Both the position numbers and the translations under genes were made by a program. Shown here in pieces: positions 1-8,800 of a DNA stretch of 64,000 bases. Position 1 is the stretch's first letter. Each line of letters starts with the position of its first letter. Source of the stretch: Symbiodinium kawagutii (taxonomy: Eukaryota; Sar; Dinophyceae; Suessiales; Symbiodiniaceae). The notes below the pieces were generated by a model. The model did not search any database, was not told the DNA's origin, and saw only the letters and a list, made by a program, of their open reading frames with translations. The stretch is from assembly GCA_009767595.1 (NCBI GenBank), contig VSDK01001172.1, forward strand, positions 1 through 64,000, written 5' to 3'.

Positions 1-295
1 CACGACACGGTGGCACCGTGAAGCCTAAGCTGACCCCGGAGAGATGATATGTATTGACGAACCATGCATTTATTTGATCTAAGTAGAAACATCAAAATGG
101 TGGAAAAGAAATAGAAAACATATGCCATGTTTTGAAGGCTCTTGCTCGCGTATCCATTCTTGACGTGACTCAGCATCCATACCGGAACCTGAAATGTTGT
201 TCCAACTTGTTTTGAAGAAAACATGTTTGCTGTTTTTCTCTTTGACATCCTGCACATAAAATTACAAACAAAAACATTTTATGGATTTCGCTTAG

Positions 296-530
296 GAACA
301 AAGCTTGAGGCCCTGGTCAAGGGACTGAACCAGCTTCCTAAATTGAGACTCACGCGGTACACGCTGAATCCCCGATTCCTGGAAAGCTTCTCGGAGCCAA
401 CGGTTGCCCAGTTGGCGGATGTCACCCCCCGGGACCAAAGCCTTTTCTTCTCTGACCTCCTCAGCATCCATATGACGAAGCATGTGTTTCCGAAGGCACC
501 TGAGTGGCACAACGCTATAGTTTCATATGT
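296..530 (+). CDS. Candidate exon A of an unrecognised plus-strand gene
   Basis: Open exon of 77 codons, entered by a CTTAG|G acceptor and closed by a consensus donor (GT|GTGAGT). The translation includes LEALVKGLNQLPKLRLTRYT and a later stretch PTVAQLADVTPRDQSLFFSD. Leucine-spaced helices of this kind suggest an alpha-helical repeat protein, perhaps OPR/FASTK-like, but no family is identified. It ends in phase 2 and joins in frame to the exon at 789-849. A minus-strand frame is also open here, but its splice signals are weaker. The upstream part of the gene lies before position 296 or outside the window. Confidence 0.45.
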
Positions 531-788
531 GTGAGTATACGTATGATTTTTTTCTGTAGCAATGGTTCATACCACCAAGCAACCTTCCCTCTGGTGAAAA
601 TTGCTTGAGCTTCACTGCAGAATTCGCTAGATCCACTGCCATGGCTGCAGGGAAGGAGGTCGCAGCCAAAAGAGACAAAAGTAAACAAAGGTGTAGTGGC
701 CTAGCTAACTAGCACCATGTGTTTAAATTTCCCTTGTTTTTTCTCCTTGTACTCTGCATTATTTCACATTCATCACTTGTTGTTGTAG

Positions 789-849
789 GATGCACCGTTT
801 CGAGCCCCAAGGTGCTGTCGATCAGCTGGCGTGCTGTCTTGGGACCTCA
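789..849 (+). CDS. Candidate exon B of the same plus-strand gene
   Basis: A pyrimidine-rich acceptor (CACTTGTTGTTGTAG|G) opens 20 codons beginning MHRFEPQGAVDQLACC. The exon takes one base from the previous exon and ends in phase 0 at TCA|GTGTTT. Both its acceptor and its phase fit exons A and C. No domain is recognisable in so short a piece. Confidence 0.45.
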
Positions 850-862
850 GTGTTTGACCAAT

Positions 863-961
863 AAGGTCACTTCAGAAAATATCAAAGAGGTCACTTAGGC
901 AATGTAATAGTCATTGTTATGTCTTAAGTGACCTTTTAAAATTTTCACCTTAAGTGACCTT
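863..961. repeat. About 99-bp foldback element
   Basis: AAGGTCACTT begins the unit and AAGTGACCTT ends it, with a second inner pair (AGGTCACTTA near 889, TTAAGTGACC near 924), so the whole unit folds back on itself. AAT flanks it on both sides, a possible 3-bp target duplication. It lies in the intron between exons B and C of the plus-strand gene. Confidence 0.6.
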
Positions 962-1045
962 AATTTGAGGGCACTTTGAAGCGCCTGGTATATGTCATAC
1001 AAGAGATCAGAATCATTATAAGCGACTCCATCATCAACCGTCCAG

Positions 1046-1152
1046 GGTTTGAGAGTATCTTGGCCAGCGGCAATTCCCATGCATTGGAGTGAAGTGATCA
1101 GGTATCAGGCGGCAGTACTGGTCAAAGATGATTTCACCCTCAAACCCTTACT
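1046..1152 (+). CDS. Candidate exon C of the same plus-strand gene
   Basis: Acceptor CGTCCAG|G and consensus donor CT|GTAAGT enclose 35 codons, including SWPAAIPMHWSEVIRYQAAV. It continues exon B in phase 0 and ends in phase 2. The opposite strand also has an open frame, but only the plus reading has two good splice sites and matches its neighbours. Function unknown. Confidence 0.45.
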
Positions 1153-1552
1153 GTAAGTTTTACGAACAAAATATCACATAGATGTGGGACAGCTGGCAAG
1201 TTCCTGAATATCAGCTAGCATCGTGTCATGTATCATTTTCGCAAAATTCAAACATGTACATGTGTGTCGCTTAATCTGGTTCAAACCAAATGGGGAGAAT
1301 TGTGTTTTACTGCTGGCTTCATTAGCGCTTCCCAGTGATTAAATTCAATCGCTGGTGAGACTGACTGTTCCTATCTCCTATCTCCTCCTACTGTTTCTAC
1401 CCCTCCTACCACTACTACCAGTCCTACTCCCACAACTGCCACCACGAACCACGACAGTCCATCACCACTCTAACAGCTAGCAACATCCAGGGTTTCAATC
1501 CTGGCACCTCTACACTGGGGACATACAAACATCAAAAATCCTATCTCAACCG

Positions 1553-1715
1553 CTTGGTGGTTGAGCCACCCCTATACAAAATCTTAGTCAACCAAATAAC
1601 CATTTGGTCTCACTCTGCTGCGGACAAGTCCGCGCAACTACCACGGCTAGCCGGATTGAAACAACCATTTGATAATACTTGGGAAAGTAAAAACACCTTT
1701 GAAACCACCAACCAC
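1553..1715 (+). mobile_element. Family A inverted-repeat element, interrupted
   Basis: Ends match family A (TTGGTGGTTGAGCCACCCC at the left, GAAACCACCAACCA at the right). The interior is interrupted by about 65 bp bounded by a 9-bp direct repeat, AACCATTTG (1598-1606 and 1663-1671), so it looks like an element inside an element. Confidence 0.6.
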
Positions 1716-1771
1716 TTAAACGTATTTTGCACCACCACATCTTCACCATCAAAGATACCCCAACCATGCAG

Positions 1772-1934
1772 CCGCATGCACCAGCGTCTACAATCAACCT
1801 GTGCCGACGTGCGCCTCCGCACATCCCAAGCCCAGGGCTTCGGAAACAATCCTTGGCTACGAAAACCATCAGACCAGCCATCCTTCCCGTCTTTTCCGCT
1901 GGTTGTTTACATCGAACAGGTTGTCTTAACATAG
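1772..1934 (+). CDS. Possible terminal exon of the plus-strand gene
   Basis: A 53-codon open stretch ends in TAG and would join exon C in phase (CT+C). It starts RMHQRLQSTCADVRLRTSQA. The acceptor is GCAG|C, not the AG|G seen everywhere in the desulfhydrase gene, so this is weak. A minus-strand frame overlaps it. Confidence 0.22.
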
Positions 1935-2382
1935 ATGTTAGGAGGTATACCAAAATATAGATGTAAGGGGAGCTTAATTATTAAGTAAAATAGGGTCTTC
2001 AATGTTTCATAGTCGTACTATAGACGACGTTAAGAGGTATACTTCAGATGCCATAATAAGAAACACAGGGACAAACATCCGAGAAACAATGAACATGTGC
2101 ATGCGTGTTAATAGGTAGCCAGGTGACCACCAAAGGTATCATGCCATGGTCGTGTCCATAGGTATACGAAAATACCATGCCAGGTAATCAGCGACCACCT
2201 TGGAAAAGCACGTCCACAAACAACAACGAACAACAAGCACATCAGCTGCGACTGACCAATATCCAGGCGTATACCATAGAATTATATAGGTAAATAGGGG
2301 GGAATGATTGGGGATTATATTGATGTAATAGGTCAAGTAGTATTTGATGATATGATTTTAAATGAGAAATTCTGGTGGCTAA

Positions 2383-2480
2383 CTGGTTGCTGGTGGAGCC
2401 ACCCTATGATCTTTTGTCAACCAACCATTTGTTAATGACTACATTTGGGAAAATAAAAAATGTTTGAAACCACCAGCCAG
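2383..2480 (+). mobile_element. Family A element
   Basis: 98 bp from CTGGTTGCTGGTGG to CCACCAGCCAG, with the conserved inner words GTCAACCAACCATTTGTTAA and GGGAAAATAAAAAATGTTTG. It has no coding capacity, so it is a MITE-like non-autonomous element. Confidence 0.75.
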
Positions 2481-2773
2481 TACTGTATACTATCCAATTC
2501 CCGTACTGTTTGGTGATTTTGCTCGGTCAGTGGCTGGCCTTGGGGAACAAGACTGGAATATTGCAAGAACAGATATTCGACTGAATGTGCGGAAGTTAAC
2601 ATGGGCAGCTTCTGTATCCCACCGCGCTAGCCCATATGAAGAGTAGCATCAGCTGTTCACACATATTTGCAAATTGATATGAAAAATCACAAAGGCTCAC
2701 CCTACCATGCACTCTATCCCAGCACACATGTTCTTTGCAAAGCTTTGTGACGTATCGACCGCCTATCCTGAAG

Positions 2774-2861
2774 CTACATGGGGTGCCCACCGCGAACCCA
2801 CTGCTGGACTCGCTTCAGCTTGCGATAGACCTCGGGCTCATGCTGGATGTTGACACCATGC
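2774..2861 (-). CDS. Candidate terminal exon of an unrecognised minus-strand gene
   Basis: CGAG|G acceptor, then a frame reading HGVNIQHEPEVYRKLKRVQQ and ending WVRGGHPM-stop at 2774. Joining it to the exon at 3208-3283 (GA+G) keeps the frame open through both. The basic, helical C-terminus does not match a family I know. Confidence 0.5.
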
Positions 2862-3207
2862 CTCGGCCGTGATCCCAGTCATGGGGATGCCCAGGTAACT
2901 GGAAAGTACCACATGTGACCTGACAATCAGAGGGTTCAAGGCGTTCAAGGCTCACCCTTCAGTGCTCAGCAACAAGGGCGATACAACCAGGGAAGAATCA
3001 AAATATCAAAGGGTCGTTTACCGAACTGCTTCATAGGTAGTAGATGGTTGTCAGAAAATCAACATTATGTAACCGCAACCAATATTTGTGGGTGTTCACC
3101 TACAAACAATTCTTTACATTGCATTGTGTTCATGTGGGTGAAACATATTAATGATACATCACTTACATTCTTTCGGATTCCACCCTTCTTATCTGATGAT
3201 ATCTTAC

Positions 3208-3283
3208 TCTCTCGGTACAATCCGGAGCCAATTGGATCGACGCCGCTCCAATGGCAGCTGAGTCGTGAACCTCGAAACTTCAC
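3208..3283 (-). CDS. Candidate internal exon of the same minus-strand gene
   Basis: CCAG|G acceptor and GAGAGA|GTAAGA donor. Read with two leading bases it gives EVSRFTTQLPLERRRSNWLR and ends in phase 2, matching the next exon. The opposite-strand frame lacks comparable splice sites. Confidence 0.45.
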
Positions 3284-3331
3284 CTGGGCCTTTAAGGTTG
3301 ATTCATTTCCTTCAAGAAAAATCACATTTGT

Positions 3332-3427
3332 TTGTGGTGGTTCTAAGTCTAACCCCTATATTCAAAATATCCAACAACCAAGAAACTGTTTGTTGATACT
3401 GGAAAAAATGTTTAAACCCACCAAGTA
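3332..3427 (+). mobile_element. Diverged family A element
   Basis: GTGGTGGTT at the left, AACCCCTAT, CAACAACCAAGAA and GGAAAAAATGTTTAAACCCA at the right align to family A with many substitutions. An old copy. Confidence 0.45.
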
Positions 3428-3471
3428 GTCATATTTTGTTTGTGGGGCATCAGCGGTACACATGCTACACA

Positions 3472-3517
3472 CCTGAGCAGCCTGAGCAGCTTCTCCTTTT
3501 GCAGTCACACGTGGAAG
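3472..3517 (-). CDS. Possible short upstream exon of the same gene
   Basis: A stretch with acceptor GGGATAG|G and donor CTCAG|GTGTGT reads ASTCDCKRRSCSGCS and would supply the single base needed by the exon at 3208-3283. Boundaries are approximate. It rests on phase and splice words only. Confidence 0.22.
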
Positions 3518-3669
3518 CCTATCCCCAAGTCAAATTTTGTCAGTCTCTGGCGTTATTAGCCAGGGTCCCAGGGTTGTAAAGTAAAGTGGATAAAAAAGTG
3601 GATCCGCAGCTGGAAATCACTAAAGACTCGACTGTATTCAGCCTTAAGATCACAAAAGTCTGATCATTT

Positions 3670-3771
3670 GGCGGTTTCTCAAAATAGGGAACTCTAAAAA
3701 ATGACTGGTTTATTCCCAATCAGTGGCAAATACAGGATGTTTTGGGAGCACCCCTATTTTGAGAAACCCCC
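3670..3771 (-). mobile_element. Family C inverted-repeat element
   Basis: GGCGGTTTCTCAAAATAGGG at the left is the inverted partner of CCCCTATTTTGAGAAACCCC at the right, about 102 bp overall. TT lies on both flanks. It sits just downstream of the HAD-like gene. Confidence 0.75.
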
Positions 3772-3878
3772 ATTTTGATCTTGCGCAGCGCGCACAGTGC
3801 GAAGGCTGGCTGGGTCGGTGTCTCCCGGCCACAGCCAGCAAAATGCAAATCTGAACTGGCGACTGTCACGGATTCGGT

Positions 3879-4856
3879 TCACACTTCCTGGCCATGTGCC
3901 GGCTCGGGTGGCCCAACGGTGGCTAGTTGAGCAACCAAGTCATCAGGGCTCTGGGCATGTAAGTCCAGATCACCATCATAGGCACAAAGTACTGGAAGAT
4001 GTGCTGTGAGAGCCTTTAGCTGCTCATTCAGATGCTTCAGAGAAGGATCTCCCATGAACTTGATGGTTTTGCACAGACTCGGTTTCCCTTCGAGGTCTGC
4101 GACTCGAGCGCAGGTCTGAGCAGCTTCCTTTTCTACTAAGGAATCGCCAATGGAGATGAGGTTCAGGCCATCAAAGTCGCTCTGACCAACAGGCTGGAGA
4201 AACTCCAGCATTGCATTGCGCTTCATGGTCACATTGAGATCCTGAGACCCGAAGTCTGAATGCTCAAGTGCTGCAGTCTCCGACGGTGGAAACTTGCTTG
4301 TAGCATGTTCTGGAGCATAGTACACTGGTATTTGTAGTTCTTTCAAGAGCTCTTTCATGTCTAATCCTGGAAGGTACTGATCCGCGGATTCGAAAACCCA
4401 TGGCCGCTCTGAGAGGCTCACAATGGCAACGCGGTCGCCACAAGTCTTGGCGAGCCGCAGGGCCTTTGCGATCAGTCGACCGTGCTCCTCAATGGCTGCA
4501 TAGCATGGGAAATCTGCGGGTAATCCACGGCTGGTAATTCCTCTACGTCCGACGCACGGGCGTCGACGTGCTGAAGCACTGGGCGCACACATCCGAGCAG
4601 CATCTTCGATGAAGCTGGTGGGCAAAAGAGTATCATCCCAGTCAAAGATGATGCAAGTCTCGGGCTTCTCGGGCTTCTGAGCTTTTGTAGAAACGGTGCT
4701 GACAAGCTCTTCTTCGAAGGCTGACTGAGCTGCGGTGCTTGCTGTGCTGCATTCGGAGTCCACACTTCTCCACTCTTTACAAGGATCATGAACTGACTCT
4801 GGCAAAGACATCACATGAGATATGACGTCAAAGCCTGAGACATCTGTCGCTGCCAT
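3879..4856 (-). CDS. HAD-superfamily phosphatase-like protein, intronless
   Basis: A single uninterrupted frame of 325 residues from ATG at 4856 to TGA at 3879. It carries the haloacid-dehalogenase motifs: motif I FDWDDTLLPT at residues 71-80 (aspartates 72 and 74), motif II serine in VAIVSLSERPW (Ser147), a candidate motif III lysine in MKRN (Lys212), and motif IV ISIGDSLVEKEA (Gly237-Asp238). The fourth motif has Glu where many members have a second Asp. The first 60 residues are polar, with no signal peptide or membrane segment visible. HAD enzymes use the first aspartate as nucleophile to remove phosphate or similar groups; the substrate cannot be told. The same reading frame stays open upstream of the ATG without another ATG. 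Every other gene here is split into small exons, so the intact frame suggests a retroposed (mRNA-derived) copy, although I see no clear spliced-leader relic upstream. Its position just below the incomplete end of the desulfhydrase gene is notable. Confidence 0.85.
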   Translation of the reverse strand: MAATDVSGFDVISHVMSLPESVHDPCKEWRSVDSECSTASTAAQSAFEEELVSTVSTKAQKPEKPETCIIFDWDDTLLPTSFIEDAARMCAPSASARRRPCVGRRGITSRGLPADFPCYAAIEEHGRLIAKALRLAKTCGDRVAIVSLSERPWVFESADQYLPGLDMKELLKELQIPVYYAPEHATSKFPPSETAALEHSDFGSQDLNVTMKRNAMLEFLQPVGQSDFDGLNLISIGDSLVEKEAAQTCARVADLEGKPSLCKTIKFMGDPSLKHLNEQLKALTAHLPVLCAYDGDLDLHAQSPDDLVAQLATVGPPEPAHGQEV

Positions 4857-5254
4857 GTTCTTTCGTAGCAAAATGCGATGCCAAGTCTTGTTCTTGCAGC
4901 TGGTGCTACAATTAGCTACCGGTCACTGCAGGACTTTGGCACAGGAAAATGGGCCTAGTTTTTGGGGAGCACACAGCAGCTGCAAAACACACAATTCAGG
5001 GCCATCACTGGCAAAACTGATTCGCAAGAAGTGAATGGCACGCATCTCTGACGAGCAGTGAATGAACAGGAGAAAATCTAAGATTTACCATGAGTTGCAT
5101 CAATACTAAGCATGAAGAACGAAGCATTCATCACCATAAATCTGTCTTTAAAATCCAAAGAAAAACTTCTTATACAACCCATATATGATGGACACAGTAA
5201 GAGCAAGAACCACTCACCGTTGCGATTGACCGTCATTGACTCATTGACAATCAA

Positions 5255-5356
5255 CTGGTTGGTGGTTTCAACCTCCGTGAAACGTATGCTTGTCAACCAA
5301 CCATCCCAAATACAGTATTGAGGAAAATCAAAAATGTAAATCAAACCACCAGCTAG
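5255..5356 (+). mobile_element. Family A element
   Basis: CTGGTTGGTGGTTTCAACC at the left, GTCAACCAACCAT inside, AAACCACCAGCTAG at the right. Intergenic or intronic, between the HAD-like gene and the last visible desulfhydrase exon. Confidence 0.7.
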
Positions 5357-5379
5357 TAGTTGTTAAACCGCTAGTATTG

Positions 5380-5760
5380 CTCATCAATCCCTATTATTAA
5401 CAATACATACCCTTATGTAAAAAAGTTGATAAAACATAATCAAACCACCAAGTCGATTAATACTTCATTCTTGCAAACCACAGTTTCAACTAAAATCTAA
5501 CGATGATATACCATCTGTTTAACCATGATCCATCAGGCATTAGTGCAGTTCCAAGCATTCATCAACCAATCACCAACCAATCACCAACCATCATTCACCA
5601 TAGGTTTAATCAAACCATATAGCTTTAACCATTCCACTACCCACCTAAACGTCGTTTAACCCATAGGTTTAACCATCCACTAGCCACCGAACCCATAGGT
5701 TTGACAGCTTAACCCATAGGTCTAAGCCATCACCAAGCACCATCCACCACCAAGCACCAT
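5380..5760. repeat. Degenerate ACCATCACCAACC low-complexity tract
   Basis: Irregular repeats of AACCATCACCAACCAATCA and AACCCATAGGTTTAA-like words. No coding frame or splice-bounded exon was found here, although the C-terminal exons of the desulfhydrase gene would be expected downstream of 5765. Confidence 0.5.
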
Positions 5761-5764
5761 CCAC

Positions 5765-5864
5765 CGCCAAGGTGCAGCTGCATGTGGTTCAGCCTTGCCA
5801 GGGGCAAGGCCACCGCCAGGCCCGCCAGGGTGCCCCCGGAGCCGCATGACAGCACCAGGTGGTC
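5765..5864 (-). CDS. Desulfhydrase exon 13 (CGSGGT loop), last one visible
   Basis: GGCAG|G acceptor, then DHLVLSCGSGGTLAGLAVAL. The CGSGGT loop binds the PLP phosphate in this fold. The end is uncertain: a GT donor at 5763-5764 (used here) or a GC donor after 5794. The intron before it, 5865-9487, is full of GGTTAATGATG-type repeats. Confidence 0.88.
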
Positions 5865-8800
5865 CTGCCATGGGAGGCTTTTTTTGGGGTAGGAATTGTG
5901 GTGGTTGATGATGATTAAGGATGGTTAATGGTGGTTAATAATAGTGGTTAATAATGGTGGTTAATGATTAATGATGGTTACTGGTTGATGATCTTGAATG
6001 ATGATTAATGATGTTTTTCTTTTGGCAGGAACTATAATGATTGATGGCAGTTAATGATGATGATTAATAATGGTTAGTGGTGGTTGATGGTGGTTGATGA
6101 TGATGAGTGATGGTAAATGACGGTGGCTAATCAATGGTGAATCAATGGTGAAGTGCAGCGGTTAATTATTGATGGTGGTCAATAATGGTTGATGGTGGCT
6201 GATGGTGGTTAAGGATGGTTAGTGATGGTTAATGATTAATGGTGGTTATTGATGATTAAGGATGATCAATGATGGTTAATGATCATCAATGATGTAAGGG
6301 CGGTTAATAATGGTAAATCAATGGTGAATTAGAGCGGTCAACGATGGTTAATCATGGTTGATGATGGTTGATGATGATTGATAATGGTTTGTGATGATTA
6401 ATGTGGTTAATAATGGTGGCTAATCAATGGTGAATGGTGAATGATGGTCGATGTGGGTTGTTTGAGTAGGATGGTTCATGATTGCTATTGATGGTTCATG
6501 AACAATGAATCAACGGTTAATAAGGGTTTTGTTTGTTAGTAGGGAACTGCAGTGGTTAAGAATGGTTCATGGTACTTGACATGTTTTTAGATAACTATAG
6601 TGGTTACTGATAGTTGATATGTTTTGTGTTTTTTTACAGGGAGTTGTGGTCGTTAATCATAGTGGTTCATGATGGTTAATAGTAGGAATTCTACGGTATT
6701 ATAGTGATTGACAGGTTAACTATAGTTGATGCGGTTTTTAATAGGGAACTATGCTGGTGAATAATGGTTAGTGATCGTGGTTAATCATAGTGAACAGTAG
6801 GATATTGTAGTTGTTGTGATTTTTCAATGGGTGTTTTTTTAGGTCTTACTAGAACCCGTAATAATGGTTGATAGAGAATTTTAATGTGTTTAATACCGGA
6901 TTGTGGTGGCTAATAGTGGATATAATGATTAACAATTACTAGTTAGTTAATAGTAGGGATAATGAGTCCGACCCAAAAAATGTTCAACAGGTAGTAGTTG
7001 GTGTTTGGTGGATGTTCAATAGTTGCAAAGGATGGGCAATAGTTGATAGAAATGGTGTTTAAATGCTGGTAGAGAACAAATGGTTATCAACTGATTGTTT
7101 TTGATATGGTTAATGACATTGTTCATGATGGATTAATACCGCCAATGATGTGAATAATTCAAAATGACATGTGTTAATAACTGGTGGTGAACTGGTCAAA
7201 AGACGGTTATCTGATGATAGACTGATAATATGGCTGAAACTGGTTCATGTGATGCTTAAGTGATGATAAATGATGTGTGTCAACTATTATCGAACTCCAT
7301 CTGGATGGCCTTTTGCACACACAGGCCATTTTAGTATTGCAACAAAGGGGTCATTCAAGAGTACCAGCCTGTTTGGAAGACACTCCTGCAATAGCAGGGG
7401 TTTTCAGTGTGGGTTTTCAAATCGCTCATCGTGCTGAAATACTTTAGGTGCACTAATGTTCAATCTGGTAGCAATACTCTTTTATTAAGGATGATGTTCA
7501 GAAACCGATGATTTGAAGGTTCTGAAGGACTGATGAGCAAACAAGCCATCGATCCCGCTTCTTTACAAACGGTCAATTGCTTACAAGCATCTCTCCTTCA
7601 GCAGGCGTTTTCTCTGCATGTCAATCTGGTAATGCATGTATCGATGTTCTAGGTATGTATTGCTCATGTTGTGTGTATCTATGTATGTCATGTCTTTTTG
7701 TGTGTGTGTGTGCGCGTTTGGATGTGTGCTAGTATGCGTGAAGCAAATTTGCACAATCCATCCCTGTCTGGGGAATAGGGTGATATGGAGAGAGAAAACA
7801 GTGGGATTTAAAAACAATGATCACAAAATATATATGTGTAGATGTACAATCTGTAAATATATGTGAATGTAAATATATATATATATATGTATATGCAAAT
7901 GTGAATTGGAAACCAGAATATCGTCTGTATGTACACCCAGATCATTTTTTTCATAAAATCAAATAAATGACTCTATTCTATACTTACATGAAAAGAAAAG
8001 TATATCTACATGTTTATATACATGCATGCAACCCAACACGCTCGGATGAGAAAACGAAGGGCTGTACGCTCATTATATGCTGCTTAAAGCCCTTGTAGCG
8101 GTTTGCAACTATCAGTATCAGGATTCAGCAGCAGGTAATTAACCACTATCAAGCATTATTAACCGCTATAATTCCCTAGAAACCACTATTTGGATTTACT
8201 TGGTGAGTGGATTTTGAGGGTGTTCCCAGCCACTCTGTTTCAAACTTGGTTCAATGGGTCTTGTTGATGGGCATTCCCACCATGGCTCCACCAAAAAACT
8301 CCCCAGTATACTGAGTCGGTTTTGGTTAATCTCTTCCGGGAAAAAAAACTTATCAAAAGCCTGGCCCCCCAAAAAAACCTGGTTAATAGCTGATCCCTTC
8401 CTGTTCAGCCCGGGCCCAACAACCCCGGTTTCGCTGCCGGCTTCACATCAAAAGGCCTCCCCAACTTGGCCGAGGCTCGATTCGATTTTGCATACCCTGC
8501 GTTTTCAGCCTGGCGGCTCAGGCTGCATCACCCCCCTATCGAATGCAGAACTATAAAGAACTATATGCAGAACTGCGTGTGTGCATGCACATACCTGCAT
8601 TTGTGTATGTGTGCATGTGCATTTGTGTATGCATTGCCGGATTGAAAAAAAAACACAAGACACATGATAATGCACACAAAAACCCTTACCTGCACAAATA
8701 GACGCAAAGGGAAAGTCCCTACGCGAAACCTCACCGGGAGTGCAGGAGGTGTAACAAACAATTATGTAGAAAGACATATGGTTTTACATATGTATACAGT

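Noticed and set aside
960..1150. Minus-strand frames over the third exon of the plus gene
   Set aside because: They look regular, but only the plus reading has both AG|G and GTAAGT and joins its neighbours in phase.
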